Counted from the stretch's first letter, positions 44,898 through 54,224 are shown. The stretch is DNA of 64,000 nucleotides from Streptomyces hundungensis (GCF_003627815.1 NZ_CP032698.1:3038001-3102000); one strand, 5' to 3'. Notes: a model not told the origin generated them from the letters alone. Translations and numbers: made by a program.

Positions 44898-47345
44898 CTG
44901 ACTACGTTCCGAGAGCTCGGGATCCTTTCCGAGACCGCCGAAGCCCTTGAAGCCGTCGGCATCGTGTCCCCGTTCCCCATCCAGGAGATGACGCTTCCCG
45001 TCGCGCTCTCCGGCAGCGACATCATCGGGCAGGCCAAGACCGGCACCGGCAAGACGCTCGGCTTCGGTCTGCCGATCCTGGAGCGGGTCATCGTCCCCGC
45101 CGATGTCGAGGCGGGCCGGGCCACCTCCGACCAGCTCACCAACACCCCGCAGGCCCTCGTCGTCGTGCCGACGCGCGAGCTGTGCCAGCAGGTCACCAAC
45201 GACCTCCTCACCGCCGGCAAGGTGCGCAATGTGCGCGTGCTCGCCATCTACGGCGGCCGTGCCTACGAGCCCCAGGTCGAGGCCCTCAAGAAGGGCGTCG
45301 ACGTGATCGTCGGCACCCCGGGGCGTCTGCTCGACCTCGCCGGCCAGAAGAAGGTCGACCTCTCCCACGTCAAGGTGCTCGTCCTCGACGAGGCCGACGA
45401 GATGCTCGACCTCGGCTTCCTGCCGGACGTCGAGAAGATCATCCAGCTGCTTCCGCCGAAGCGCCAGACGATGCTGTTCTCCGCGACCATGCCGGGCGCC
45501 GTCATCGGCCTCGCCCGCCGCTACATGTCGCAGCCCACGCACATCCGCGCCACGTCGCCGGACGGCGAGGGCACGACCGTCGCCAACACCGAGCAGTTCG
45601 TCTACCGCGCCCACTCCATGGACAAGCCGGAGATGGTCGCGCGCATCCTCCAGGCCGAGGGCCGCGGTCTCGCGATGATCTTCTGCCGTACGAAGCGGAC
45701 CGCCGCCGACATCGCCGAGCAGCTCGCCAAGCGCGGCTTCGCCTCCGGCGCCGTCCACGGCGACCTGGGCCAGGGCGCCCGCGAGCAGGCGCTGCGCGCC
45801 TTCCGCAACGGCAAGGTCGACGTGCTGGTCTGCACCGACGTCGCCGCCCGCGGCATCGACGTCGACGGCGTCACGCACGTCATCAACTACCAGTCGCCCG
45901 AGGAGGAGAAGACCTACCTCCACCGCATCGGCCGCACCGGCCGCGCGGGCAAGAAGGGCATCGCGATCACGCTGGTCGACTGGGACGACATCCCGCGCTG
46001 GCAGCTGATCAACAAGGCGCTCGACCTGAAGTTCCCGGACCCGCCGGAGACGTACTCCACGTCCCCGCACCTCTTCGAGGAGCTGCGCATCCCGAAGGGC
46101 ACGAAGGGCGTGCTGCCCCGGGGTGAGCGCACCCGGGCCGGCCTCGCCGCCGAAGAGGTCGAGGACCTCGGCGAGACCGGTGGGCGCGGGCGCAAGTCCG
46201 CCGCCGCCGCGCCGGTCGTCACCGAGGAGCGTCCGCCCCGTACGCGTACGCCGCGTCAGCGTCGCCGCACCCGTGGTGGCTCGCAGGACGGCGTCGAGAC
46301 CCCGGCCGCCGCTCCGGCCCCGGCCCCTGTCGCTGAGGCGCCCGTCACCGAGGCCACCGAGCAGGTGACCGAGGCGCGCACGCCGCGTCGTCGCCGCCGT
46401 ACCCGCGTGGGTGCGCCGTCGAACGCCCCGCAGGCCGCCGCCGCGCCGGTGATCGAGGCCGCGTCGGCCGCCCCGGTGGCCGAGCCGGTCACCAAGGCCG
46501 AGCCGCGCCGTCGTACCGCGTCGGCCGCCCCGGCCGTCACGCCCGAACCCGTCAAGGCCGAGCCGCGCCGTCGTCCCGCTCCGGCCGCCACGGTCGCCGT
46601 ACCCGAGCCGGCCAAGGCCGAGCCGCGTCGGCGCCGGGTGCGCAAGGTGGTCGACACGTCCTCCGAGGTCGGCTTCATGACGCCGGAGTCGGCGGCGCTC
46701 GAACTGGCGAGGGCCGCGAAGGCCAAGACCACCGCGGCGATGACCGAGGTCGCGTCGGCTCCGGCCGCCGCGGTCACGGCCGCCCCGGTCACGGCCGCTC
46801 CGGAGAAGCCGCGCCGTACGCGGGCGAAGAAGGCCGCGGAAGCCGTGGTCGAGACGGTCGAGGCACCCGCCGCCGTCGAGACCGAGGCCCCCGCGAAGCC
46901 CCGCCGCACCCGCGCCAAGAAGGTCGCCGAGGCCGCCCCCGAGACGGTCGTCGAGGCCGCCGCCGAGGCCGAGGCGCCGGCGAAGCCGCGTCGCACGCGA
47001 GCCAAGAAGGCCGCGGAAGCCGTGGTCGAGACGGTCGAGGCACCCGCCACCGTCGAGACCGAGGCACCCGCCAAGCCCCGCCGCACCCGCGCCAAGAAGG
47101 CCGCCGAGGCCGCCCCCGAGGCGACCGAGGCTCCGGCCGCGCCGCGTCGGACCCGGGCCAAGAAGGTCGCCGAGGCCGCGCCCGAGACGGTCGTCGAGGC
47201 CGCCGCCGAGGCCGAGGCGCCGGCCAAGCCGCGTCGCACGCGGGCCAAGAAGGCCGCGGTCGCCCCCGAGGCCGTCGAGGCCGAGGCTCCGGCGAAGCCG
47301 CGCCGCACCCGCGCGAAGAAGGCGGCGGTCGCGCCCGAGGCGTAA
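44898..47345 (+). CDS. DEAD-box ATP-dependent RNA helicase with repetitive basic tail
   Basis: This roughly 815-residue protein has all helicase motifs in the first 400 residues: FPIQEMTL (Q), AKTGTGKT (I), PTREL (Ia), LDEADEMLD (II), SAT (III), ARGIDVDG (V) and HRIGRTGRAG (VI). The remaining half is a low-complexity Ala/Pro/Arg/Lys tail with seven near-copies of KPRRTRAKK, which probably binds RNA. Homology starts at TTFRELG, just after a CTG at 44898 that has AAGAGG seven bases upstream, so I propose a CTG start. An in-frame GTG at 44784 is the alternative. The family remodels RNA in ribosome assembly, decay or cold response. Confidence 0.88.
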   Translation: MTTFRELGILSETAEALEAVGIVSPFPIQEMTLPVALSGSDIIGQAKTGTGKTLGFGLPILERVIVPADVEAGRATSDQLTNTPQALVVVPTRELCQQVTNDLLTAGKVRNVRVLAIYGGRAYEPQVEALKKGVDVIVGTPGRLLDLAGQKKVDLSHVKVLVLDEADEMLDLGFLPDVEKIIQLLPPKRQTMLFSATMPGAVIGLARRYMSQPTHIRATSPDGEGTTVANTEQFVYRAHSMDKPEMVARILQAEGRGLAMIFCRTKRTAADIAEQLAKRGFASGAVHGDLGQGAREQALRAFRNGKVDVLVCTDVAARGIDVDGVTHVINYQSPEEEKTYLHRIGRTGRAGKKGIAITLVDWDDIPRWQLINKALDLKFPDPPETYSTSPHLFEELRIPKGTKGVLPRGERTRAGLAAEEVEDLGETGGRGRKSAAAAPVVTEERPPRTRTPRQRRRTRGGSQDGVETPAAAPAPAPVAEAPVTEATEQVTEARTPRRRRRTRVGAPSNAPQAAAAPVIEAASAAPVAEPVTKAEPRRRTASAAPAVTPEPVKAEPRRRPAPAATVAVPEPAKAEPRRRRVRKVVDTSSEVGFMTPESAALELARAAKAKTTAAMTEVASAPAAAVTAAPVTAAPEKPRRTRAKKAAEAVVETVEAPAAVETEAPAKPRRTRAKKVAEAAPETVVEAAAEAEAPAKPRRTRAKKAAEAVVETVEAPATVETEAPAKPRRTRAKKAAEAAPEATEAPAAPRRTRAKKVAEAAPETVVEAAAEAEAPAKPRRTRAKKAAVAPEAVEAEAPAKPRRTRAKKAAVAPEA
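46798..47340 (+). repeat. Coding tandem repeats in helicase tail
   Basis: Seven near-copies of a unit centred on KPRRTRAKK (one is APRRTRAKK), spaced by Ala/Glu/Val-rich linkers of variable length, fill the C-terminal tail. Pairs of linkers are almost identical in DNA (ETVVEAAAEAEAPAKP twice), a sign of duplication within the gene. Confidence 0.85.
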
Positions 47346-47359
47346 CCCGCACCACCCGA

Positions 47360-47395
47360 AACGGCCCGGTCCCCCCGCGGGGGTGCCGGGCCGTT
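47360..47395 (+). terminator. Hairpin terminator after DEAD-box helicase gene
   Basis: AACGGCCCGG (47360-47369) pairs with CCGGGCCGTT (47386-47395), and the loop CCCCCGCGGGGG can pair further. It starts 15 bases after the stop. Confidence 0.8.
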
Positions 47396-47444
47396 CGCGT
47401 TCCCGGGCCGGGGGGCGGCCGGGTGGGGCGGCTACGCTCTACTC

Positions 47445-48317
47445 ATGAGTAAGCCCCGCTCCCTCGACCTCCCGGCCCGTACCCGTGCGTACCGACTCCG
47501 CACCGCGCGCCAGGAGTTCGCCGTGCTCGACTCGCGGCCCGAGGGGCGGGCGCTCGGCACGGTGCTGCTCGTGCCGGGGTACACCGGGAGCAAGGAGGAC
47601 TTCCTCGCGCTCCTGGATCCGCTCGCGGACGCCGGGTACCGGGCCGTGGCGGTCGACGGGCGCGGGCAGTTCGAGAGCCCGGGGCCGCGCCGGACGTCCG
47701 CGTACACCCCGCGTCAGCTCGGCGGTGACGTACTCGCCCAGGTCGCGGCCCTCGGCGACGGGCCGGTGCACCTCGTGGGGCACTCCTTCGGCGGCTTCGT
47801 CGCCCGCTCCGCCGCGCGGCTCGACCCGTCGGCGTTCCGCTCGCTGACCCTGCTCTCGTCCGGGCCCGGCCGGGTCGGCCCCGACCAGCGCACCAAGATC
47901 CGGCTGCTCCGGGCGGCGCTGCCGGTCCTTCCGCCGTCGTGGGTGTGGGCCGCGACGGTGTGGCTGGACGGCAGGGACCCGGCGTACGTGTCCGACCCGC
48001 CCGAGATCGTGGAGTTCCTCCAGCGGCGCTGGTTCAGTACGCAGCCTGCTCAACTCATCGCCACGGGGCGGCAGTTGAGGGTCGAGCCGGATCGCACGGA
48101 GGGGCTCGCGCGGTTGCCGTTGCCGTTGCACGTGGCGTACGGGGAGGGGGAAATGGTGTGGACGGTTGGGGAGTTGGCGCATATGGCGCGGAGTGTTGGG
48201 GCGCGGCATACGGTGATTGCCGGTGCGGAGCACTCCCCCAACGTGTCGCACCCGGCGGAGCTGGCGTCCGCCCTCTCCGCCTTCTGGTCCACCACCCCCA
48301 CCCCGCCCCACCCCTAA
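47445..48317 (+). CDS. Alpha/beta-fold hydrolase
   Basis: This 290-residue hydrolase has an oxyanion loop VPGYTGSKEDF, nucleophile elbow GHSFGG, a candidate acid in GEGEMVWT and His in GAEHSPNVSHP. No signal peptide is present. A substrate cannot be assigned. The start is ATG 47445. The final residues (TTPTPPHP) approach a dispersed-repeat region that follows the stop. Confidence 0.87.
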   Translation: MSKPRSLDLPARTRAYRLRTARQEFAVLDSRPEGRALGTVLLVPGYTGSKEDFLALLDPLADAGYRAVAVDGRGQFESPGPRRTSAYTPRQLGGDVLAQVAALGDGPVHLVGHSFGGFVARSAARLDPSAFRSLTLLSSGPGRVGPDQRTKIRLLRAALPVLPPSWVWAATVWLDGRDPAYVSDPPEIVEFLQRRWFSTQPAQLIATGRQLRVEPDRTEGLARLPLPLHVAYGEGEMVWTVGELAHMARSVGARHTVIAGAEHSPNVSHPAELASALSAFWSTTPTPPHP

Positions 48318-48329
48318 CGCCTAATAGCC

Positions 48330-48745
48330 CTAAGGTCTGCGGGCCGTGGTCGCTTTTTGCGCAGTTCCCCGCGCCCCCACAACCCGTTCTCGCCTGCGGA
48401 CCGTGCGTGGCTGGTCGCGCAGTTCCCCGCGCCCCCAGCGGGCTGCACAACCCAGCACCGAATGCGCCCCCGCCTACACGCAAGCCAGCCCCCCCCACCA
48501 GAACCCCCCAAGGGGCGCGAGGAACTGCGCGAGCAAGCCCCGACAGCCCGCACCCGACCAACCGACAGGCACCACCCCAGGGGCGCGGGGAACGGCGCGA
48601 CCAGCCGTCGGCAGCCCGCGGACAACCACACACCGCCACCACCCCAAGGGGCGCGGGGAACTGCGCGAGCAAGCACCGACGGCCCGCACCCGAACAACCG
48701 GCACGCACCCCCCAAGGGGCGCGGGGAACTGCGCGAGCCAGGGCC
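48330..48745. repeat. Dispersed repeat cluster, convergent gap C
   Basis: The 444-bp gap between the hydrolase (+) and the NYN gene (-) has no gene. Two forward copies (cores near 48357 and 48417) follow the hydrolase and four reverse copies (near 48514, 48579, 48650, 48716) follow the NYN gene. One copy is diverged (GAGGAACTGCG) and one carries a change (GGGGAACGGCG). Confidence 0.9.
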
Positions 48746-48761
48746 GGCCGGGCCGGGTCGG

Positions 48762-49688
48762 TCAGTACTGGGATTGGAGGTGCTGCCAGAACCCGTCCCG
48801 CAGCGCCCGCCGCAAATCCGCATGCCCCCGCAGAGACCGCTGAAGCAGACGTTCCGCCTCGATGAGGAGGTCCTGGTCGACCGGACCGGGCAGGTAGGGG
48901 TGGCCGGGCAGCAGGTCGGCCAGCGCGGCCCGCCCCCGCTCGGAGAGCCACGTCGCGGCGATCCGCGCCCCCACGAACCGCACGTCCTCCCGGCTCGGCG
49001 CGGGCCCGTCCTCGTAGAGCGTGACCGGCCGCCGCGTGACGTACGGCTTGCAGAAGTCGAGGTCGAAGGTGCGCTGGCTGTCGACCTCCCACAGCAGCGG
49101 CTCCGCCTGGTTGCGCCCCTCCGCCGCCTCGATGCCCCAGAGGTGGACGCGCGCCCCGTACCCCTGCGCCGCTTCGACCGCCGAGACGAGGTCCTCGTCG
49201 CCGCCGATCAGCGCCGCGTCACTGATCGCGCGGTGGCGGGCCAGGGACTCCAGGTCGGAGCGGATCAGGGAGTCGACACCCTTCTGCTGGTTGTTGGCGT
49301 TGAGGTTGCCCAGCCGCACCTTGACGTCGGGAAGCTCGGCGATCGACTGCTGCTCGGGGGTGTGGATGCGGCGGCGCGCGCCGTCGTACCAGTAGACGCG
49401 CAGCAGCCGGCTGTCCGCGAAGATCGTCCGCGCCTTGTCGATGAACGCGTCGATTAGGCCTTCCGCGTCGAGGTCGAAGGAGCGGCGGTCCTCGGTGCCG
49501 GTGACGAGGAGGCCGGCGGCCGCGTAGACATAACCCGCGTCGACGAAGATCGCGTGCGTGGAGGGCGTCTTCGCGACCTCGGCGAGCATGCGCTGGAGCA
49601 GCTCGTTGGTGGCGTCCAGCTTGCGGTCCAGCTGCGCGACGGGGTCGTGGGGCGCCCGTGCCGGTTGAGGTTCCTGGGAGTCGTCCAT
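48762..49688 (-). CDS. NYN-domain (PIN-like) putative ribonuclease
   Basis: This 308-residue protein has a NYN/LabA-like domain: THAIFVDAGYVYAAAG with the first acidic residue, DSLIRSDLESLARHR with the middle Asp, and ALIGGDEDLVSAVEAAQGYGARVHLWG with the last acidic pair. These acidic residues would coordinate a metal, as in PIN-type nucleases. The C-terminal part is helical. ATG 49688 is the domain-consistent start. RNA or DNA as substrate is not known. Confidence 0.82.
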   Translation of the reverse strand: MDDSQEPQPARAPHDPVAQLDRKLDATNELLQRMLAEVAKTPSTHAIFVDAGYVYAAAGLLVTGTEDRRSFDLDAEGLIDAFIDKARTIFADSRLLRVYWYDGARRRIHTPEQQSIAELPDVKVRLGNLNANNQQKGVDSLIRSDLESLARHRAISDAALIGGDEDLVSAVEAAQGYGARVHLWGIEAAEGRNQAEPLLWEVDSQRTFDLDFCKPYVTRRPVTLYEDGPAPSREDVRFVGARIAATWLSERGRAALADLLPGHPYLPGPVDQDLLIEAERLLQRSLRGHADLRRALRDGFWQHLQSQY

Positions 49689-49866
49689 ACGCTTTCCATT
49701 GTCGGCCGCGTGACACAAGGGGCACAACCGGGCACACGTGGTGACCGCTTCCCCCCGGGTGCTTAGCAAATCGAAAAATTTCCTTAGCGTAGGGAATGTT
49801 TGCTGGAGGCAACCCGTTGAACCCTACGGAACGCGTTGCACATGAGTCACGCAATCCACATGTAAC

Positions 49867-49882
49867 GGGCGGGCAACCGCCC
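49867..49882 (+). promoter_or_regulatory. GCAA-tetraloop hairpin in leader of 50-residue gene
   Basis: GGGCGG, loop GCAA, CCGCCC form a stable GNRA-capped hairpin about 85 bases upstream of the small gene. Closer to the gene, CTCCT-AGC-AGGAG (49931-49943) pairs with a Shine-Dalgarno-like AGGAGG. A second, unpaired GAAGGGAG lies nearer the ATG. Confidence 0.4.
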
Positions 49883-49965
49883 TGACGTTTCGTGGGAGCA
49901 GGCTGTTAGCAGCCCCCCGCACCAGTAGTTCTCCTAGCAGGAGGATCAGACGAAGGGAGAAGCCA

Positions 49966-50118
49966 ATGCGCTTCGAAATCATGCGCCTGGACGACGTCGA
50001 CGGTATCGCCGTTGACAGCACCGTCGTGGACGCCGCCTCCGTCAACCGGATTGTGCAGCAGGCCGCCGCCATGGGTCAGCGCATCTACATCCGCCCGACC
50101 GAATCCGCAGCCTCGTAA
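49966..50118 (+). CDS. Small 50-residue conserved-type protein
   Basis: ATG 49966 to TAA 50118 encodes 50 residues beginning MRFEIMRLDDVDGIAVDST and ending IYIRPTESAAS. The pattern of a beta-strand, then a helix (AASVNRIVQQAAAMGQR), then a strand suggests a compact fold. A GAAGGGAG site lies nine bases upstream and a strong terminator follows. I believe the family is common in streptomycetes but cannot name it; no function can be given. Confidence 0.8.
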   Translation: MRFEIMRLDDVDGIAVDSTVVDAASVNRIVQQAAAMGQRIYIRPTESAAS

Positions 50119-50173
50119 CGCGTTGAGGCAGTGCCCCGCGAGCCGCTGAAGGCCGCGGGCGCCGTACGTAGAG

Positions 50174-50205
50174 AGCGCCCCCGTACCGATGCGTACGGGG
50201 GCGCT
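50174..50205. terminator. Bidirectional terminator, 50-residue gene and marC-like gene
   Basis: A perfect 13-bp stem AGCGCCCCCGTAC (50174-50186) and GTACGGGGGCGCT (50193-50205) with a 6-base loop, followed by TT, lies between two convergent genes. Confidence 0.85.
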
Positions 50206-50234
50206 TTGGCTTGGCGCAGAACGTGTGGGGGACC

Positions 50235-50840
50235 TCAGTAGGCGTGGATGACCTGGGTGATGCCGTTGATGATCTGCTGCACCGCGAGGGCGGAGAGCAT
50301 CATGCCGGCGAGCCGGGTCACCAGGACGACGCCGCCGTCCTTGATGACGCGGATGATCAGCAGCGAGTACCGCATGGTCACGTACAGCACGACATGGATC
50401 GCGATGATCGCCGCCCAGACCGAGACCTGCCCGGCGACCGAGTCGTGGTTCTGGACCGCCAGGATCACCTGGACGATGGCGCCCGGCCCGGCGAGCAGCG
50501 GCATGCCGAGCGGCACGAGCGCGACGTTGACGTCCTTGGTCTGCTGGGGTTCGTCGGTCTTCCCGGTGAGCAGGTCGAGCGCGATCAGGAGCAGCAGCAG
50601 ACCGCCCGCGATCATCAGCGCGGGAACGTCGATGTGCAGATACGTCAGGATCTGGTGGCCCACGAGGCCGAAGAGCGTGATCACTCCGAGCGCGACGGCG
50701 GCGGCCTGCCAGGCCATCCTGCGCTGGACCTTCGCGGCCCGGCCGGCCGTCAGCGCGAGGAAGATCGGCGTGATCCCGGGGGGATCCATGATGACGAACA
50801 GAGTGAGGAAGAGAGAGCCGAAGACGGCAGCGTCGAACAC
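50235..50840 (-). CDS. MarC/UPF0056 family membrane protein
   Basis: This 201-residue protein has six hydrophobic helices and the family signature LFVIMDPPGITPIFLALTAG near the N-terminus. A second repeat follows (VALVPLGMPLLAGPGAIVQVILAV), which shows the typical inverted-repeat MarC fold. The transport substrate of the family is unsettled. GTG 50840 is the start. Confidence 0.9.
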   Translation of the reverse strand: MFDAAVFGSLFLTLFVIMDPPGITPIFLALTAGRAAKVQRRMAWQAAAVALGVITLFGLVGHQILTYLHIDVPALMIAGGLLLLLIALDLLTGKTDEPQQTKDVNVALVPLGMPLLAGPGAIVQVILAVQNHDSVAGQVSVWAAIIAIHVVLYVTMRYSLLIIRVIKDGGVVLVTRLAGMMLSALAVQQIINGITQVIHAY

Positions 50841-51013
50841 GGTGAGCCTTGCAAGTGAGGGGCGTACATGAGGGGAGGCCGGGACGCTGTGGCGCGGGCC
50901 GGCCGGGCCCGTCCCCCGGGCCGCGCGCGGAAGGTGGTCCGGGCGGGGTGCGAGGAGCGGGGATACGGGGACGGGGTCCCGGGAGTCCGGAGAGGCGGGC
51001 TCTCCCTACCGGG

Positions 51014-51889
51014 CTACGGGCAGGTGGTTCCGCCCGCGCCCGGCACGGGGAAGGCCCCCGTGGCGCGGCGGGTGATCTCGCCGTAGATCTCGGGGTCGGT
51101 GGTCCACTCCCCGAGCCGTACGGTCTTGCGGCTGCCGTGGTAGTCGCTGGAGCCGGTGGCAAGGAGCCCGAGGTCGCGGGCGAGGGCGCGCAGCCGGTCC
51201 CGGGTGGGGGCGTCGTGGTCGGTGTGGTCGACCTCGATGCCGTCGAGTCCGGCGGCGGCCAGTTCGGCTATCGCCGACTCCGGCACGACCTGGCCGCGCT
51301 TGACGGCGAGCGGGTGGGCGAAGACGGTGACGCCGCCCGCGGCCTTGACGAGCCGGATCGCCTCGAACGGGTCGAGCTCGTGCTTGCCGACGTAGGCACG
51401 GCCGCCGTCGGCGAGCCACTCCGGCACGAAGGCGTCGGACACGCTGTCCACGACGCCGAGTTCGACGAGCGCCTCGGCGACGTGCGGGCGGCCGATGGAA
51501 CCGTCGCCCGCGATGCGCGCGACCTGTTCCCAGGTGACGGGCACGCCGAGTTCCTGGAGCTTGGTGACCATGCCCTGGGCGCGCGGCACCCGGTCGTCCC
51601 GCACGAGTTCGCGCTCGCGGGCGAGCTCGGGCTCCTCGGGGTCGAAGAGGTAGGCCAGCATGTGCAGGCCCACGCCGTCGAGGCGGCAGGAGAGTTCGGC
51701 GCCGGTCACCAGGGTGAGGTCGCGGTCGAGTCCCGGGAGCGCGGCGATGGCCTCCGCGTAACCGCGGGTGGTGTCGTGGTCGGTCAGCGCGATGACGTCG
51801 AGCCCGGCGGCGGCCGCGTTGCGGACCAGTTCGGCGGGGGTGTCCGTGCCGTCCGAAGCCGTGGAGTGGGTGTGCAGATCGATGCGCAC
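51014..51889 (-). CDS. PHP-domain metal-dependent phosphoesterase
   Basis: This 291-residue protein has the four PHP motifs: DLHTHSTASDG, ALTDHDTT with metal His/Asp, FAHPL, and GSSDYHG. These histidines and aspartates bind two or three metal ions and hydrolyse phosphoesters, for example 3',5'-nucleotide bisphosphates or short nucleotides. GTG 51889 gives VRIDLHTH, as in the family. The substrate is not certain. Confidence 0.9.
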   Translation of the reverse strand: MRIDLHTHSTASDGTDTPAELVRNAAAAGLDVIALTDHDTTRGYAEAIAALPGLDRDLTLVTGAELSCRLDGVGLHMLAYLFDPEEPELARERELVRDDRVPRAQGMVTKLQELGVPVTWEQVARIAGDGSIGRPHVAEALVELGVVDSVSDAFVPEWLADGGRAYVGKHELDPFEAIRLVKAAGGVTVFAHPLAVKRGQVVPESAIAELAAAGLDGIEVDHTDHDAPTRDRLRALARDLGLLATGSSDYHGSRKTVRLGEWTTDPEIYGEITRRATGAFPVPGAGGTTCP

Positions 51890-52107
51890 GACGCGTACTC
51901 CAGGGCATAAGGGGCGGATCAAGGGGACAGTCAAGGATAACCGCCCGTCCGCACACCGCCGTCCGCCCACGTGCGGGCCAGGCCCCGCGAGGGGTGTGCC
52001 GGTACCCGCCTGCCCGTCTGCCTGTCGGCCCTGCCTGCCATGGACCTGCCATGGAGGGGACCCGGGGGGGCGTTACCGGCTCGCTGCCGAGGCGGTCGCC
52101 TGTGTGG

Positions 52108-52746
52108 TCAGGACAGGATGCGCGGGGTGAGGGCCCCGCACGGCAGCAGTTCGACCTCGGCGCCCGCGTCGCGCAGATCGGTCAGGACGAGTTCGTCGTA
52201 CATGAGCAGCCCGGACTGCTCGGGCCACACGATCGCCCACAGCCACAGGCCGCGCGCCTCGCCCGCGAAGACCGCGCGGTCGTCCGGGGTGCGGGTGACG
52301 TGCCACAACGGGGTGGGCCGGCCGGCCGCGAGGACCTTGGTGTGCGGAGGTTTGTCGACGCTCATGAACGGGCCGGGGTCGGGCCCCTCGATGCCCGCGT
52401 ACCGCGCGCCGAGCCCGACGCCCAACTCCTCGGCGACCAGGATGAGCTCACCGAGACCGCCCAGCGGGCCGGGGCCCGAGCAGGCGACGGCGGTCGCGCG
52501 ACCGCCGCTGCGGTCGTCTCCCGCGTAGGCGACGCCCGTGAAGAGCCAGCCGACCGGCAGCGGCCAGGGCATCCACACCGGGACCTGCGCCCGGCGCACG
52601 ACGACCTCCAGGGCCTCGACACTGGGCGGCACCACGGGTTGCAGCGGATACACCGGCCCGTGCGCGTCGCACTGCCAGGTGTCGGCAAAGAGACCGGGCG
52701 CCCTGACCCGGCCTCCGCACTTCGGGCAACTGGGTTCGCCCCTCAT
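52108..52746 (-). CDS. DUF6758-type protein with N-terminal zinc ribbon
   Basis: This 212-residue protein starts MRGEPSCPKCGGRV with a CxxC pair, and a further Cys (WQCDAHGPVYP) suggests a small zinc site. A conserved Trp-rich segment VWMPWPLPVGWLFTG follows. The family is actinobacterial and of unknown function. It is 218 bases upstream of the PHP gene, with the same orientation. Confidence 0.82.
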   Translation of the reverse strand: MRGEPSCPKCGGRVRAPGLFADTWQCDAHGPVYPLQPVVPPSVEALEVVVRRAQVPVWMPWPLPVGWLFTGVAYAGDDRSGGRATAVACSGPGPLGGLGELILVAEELGVGLGARYAGIEGPDPGPFMSVDKPPHTKVLAAGRPTPLWHVTRTPDDRAVFAGEARGLWLWAIVWPEQSGLLMYDELVLTDLRDAGAEVELLPCGALTPRILS

Positions 52747-52858
52747 AAGGCCCCACGGTCCTCTCCGGCCAGCGCCCCGTCAAGGACGATCACCCGTCCG
52801 GAGTGCCGTCCGCCTGTCGGATCCGGCCTCCCACAAAGTAGTTTCATCTTGCATTCAT

Positions 52859-52871
52859 TAGCCTGGCTAAG
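52859..52871. promoter_or_regulatory. Inverted repeat upstream of MFS gene
   Basis: TTAGC-CTG-GCTAA near 52859-52871 is a perfect 5-bp inverted repeat in the AT-richer stretch before the MFS gene. It may be an operator; no adjacent regulator is present to pair with it. Confidence 0.35.
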
Positions 52872-52945
52872 TTATTGTGTGCACTGCGCAACGATCTTGT
52901 GTCGACACCCGATGTCCACCCCCCGAACGTGAAACGGGAGCAGCC

Positions 52946-54187
52946 ATGCGGCAAGGAACGGACCCTCTCGACGACGGCGCCGGGACCGGCGGCCTCCTGC
53001 GTCAGCCCAAGGCGGTCTGGGCGACCGCGGGCGCCTCGGTCGTCGCCTTCATGGGCATCGGCCTGGTCGACCCGATCCTGCCCTCCATCGCCAAGGGCCT
53101 GGACGCCACGCCCAGCCAGGTGTCCCTGCTCTTCACCTCGTACTTCCTGATCACCGCGGTCGCCATGCTGGTCACCGGATTCGTGTCGAGCCGGATCGGC
53201 GGCAAGAAGACGCTGCTGGCGGGGCTCGCCCTGGTGGTCGTCTTCGCGGCCCTCGCGGGCACCTCGAACTCGGTCGGCGAACTCGTCGGCTTCCGGGCCG
53301 GCTGGGGGCTCGGCAACGCGCTGTTCGTCTCCACCGCGCTCGCCGTCATCGTGGGCGCCGCGGCGGGCGGCAGCGCGGCGGCGATCCTGCTGTACGAGTC
53401 CGCGCTCGGGCTCGGCATGGCGTGCGGGCCGCTGCTCGGCGCGGTCCTCGGCGACATGAAGTGGCGCTACCCGTTCTTCGGCACGGCCGCCCTCATGGCG
53501 ATCGGCTTCCTCGCGATCACGGTGTTCCTGAAGGAGCAGCCGAAGCCCGCGCGCAAGACGTCACTGCTCGATCCGCTCAAGGCGTTGGGCCACGGCGGGC
53601 TGGCCTCGGCCGCGGCGTCCGCCTTCTTCTACAACTACGCGTTCTTCACGGTGCTCGCCTTCACCCCGTTCGTCCTGAACATGTCGCCGTACAAGTCGGG
53701 CGGCGTCTTCTTCGCCTGGGGTGTGCTGCTCGCGGTGTTCTCGGTGCTCGTCGCGCCGCGGCTCCAGGAACGGTTCGGCTCCCTGAAGGTGCTCGGCGGA
53801 TCGCTGGTGCTGCTCGCCGCGGACCTGATCGTGCTCGGCTACGGCAACCACACCACGGCGGTCGCCGCGACGGTCGCCTCCGGCGCCTTCATCGGCCTCA
53901 ACAACACGGTGTACACGGAACTGGCGCTCGGCGTCTCGGACGCGCCCCGGCCGGTGGCGAGCGCGGGCTACAACTTCGTCCGCTGGTTCGCGGCGGCCGC
54001 GGCGCCGTACTTCGCGCCGAAGATCGAGGAGTGGAGCGACCTCCACATCCCGTTCGTGGTGGCGGCCGGGGCGGCGGTCGTGGGTGCGGGGATCGTCTGG
54101 GTGCGGCGGGGGGTGCTCACGCGGGAGGTGGCGGGGCTTCGGCCGGGGCATGCGGTGGAGGACGGGGTTTCTGTTTTTGCGAATTGA
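52946..54187 (+). CDS. MFS drug-efflux-type transporter
   Basis: This 413-residue transporter has about twelve helices. An MFS-type first helix (FMGIGLVDPILPSI, resembling motif D of drug antiporters) and a motif A variant (GFVSSRIGGKKTLLAG) are visible. A proline/glycine-rich segment in helix 5 (ESALGLGMACGPLLGAVLG) matches the antiporter motif C. The start is ATG 52946 with a GGGAG site. The substrate is unknown. Confidence 0.88.
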   Translation: MRQGTDPLDDGAGTGGLLRQPKAVWATAGASVVAFMGIGLVDPILPSIAKGLDATPSQVSLLFTSYFLITAVAMLVTGFVSSRIGGKKTLLAGLALVVVFAALAGTSNSVGELVGFRAGWGLGNALFVSTALAVIVGAAAGGSAAAILLYESALGLGMACGPLLGAVLGDMKWRYPFFGTAALMAIGFLAITVFLKEQPKPARKTSLLDPLKALGHGGLASAAASAFFYNYAFFTVLAFTPFVLNMSPYKSGGVFFAWGVLLAVFSVLVAPRLQERFGSLKVLGGSLVLLAADLIVLGYGNHTTAVAATVASGAFIGLNNTVYTELALGVSDAPRPVASAGYNFVRWFAAAAAPYFAPKIEEWSDLHIPFVVAAGAAVVGAGIVWVRRGVLTREVAGLRPGHAVEDGVSVFAN

Positions 54188-54224
54188 GTTGGGGCGGGGG
54201 CTGGGGGGCGGCCTTCGCGGGCCG

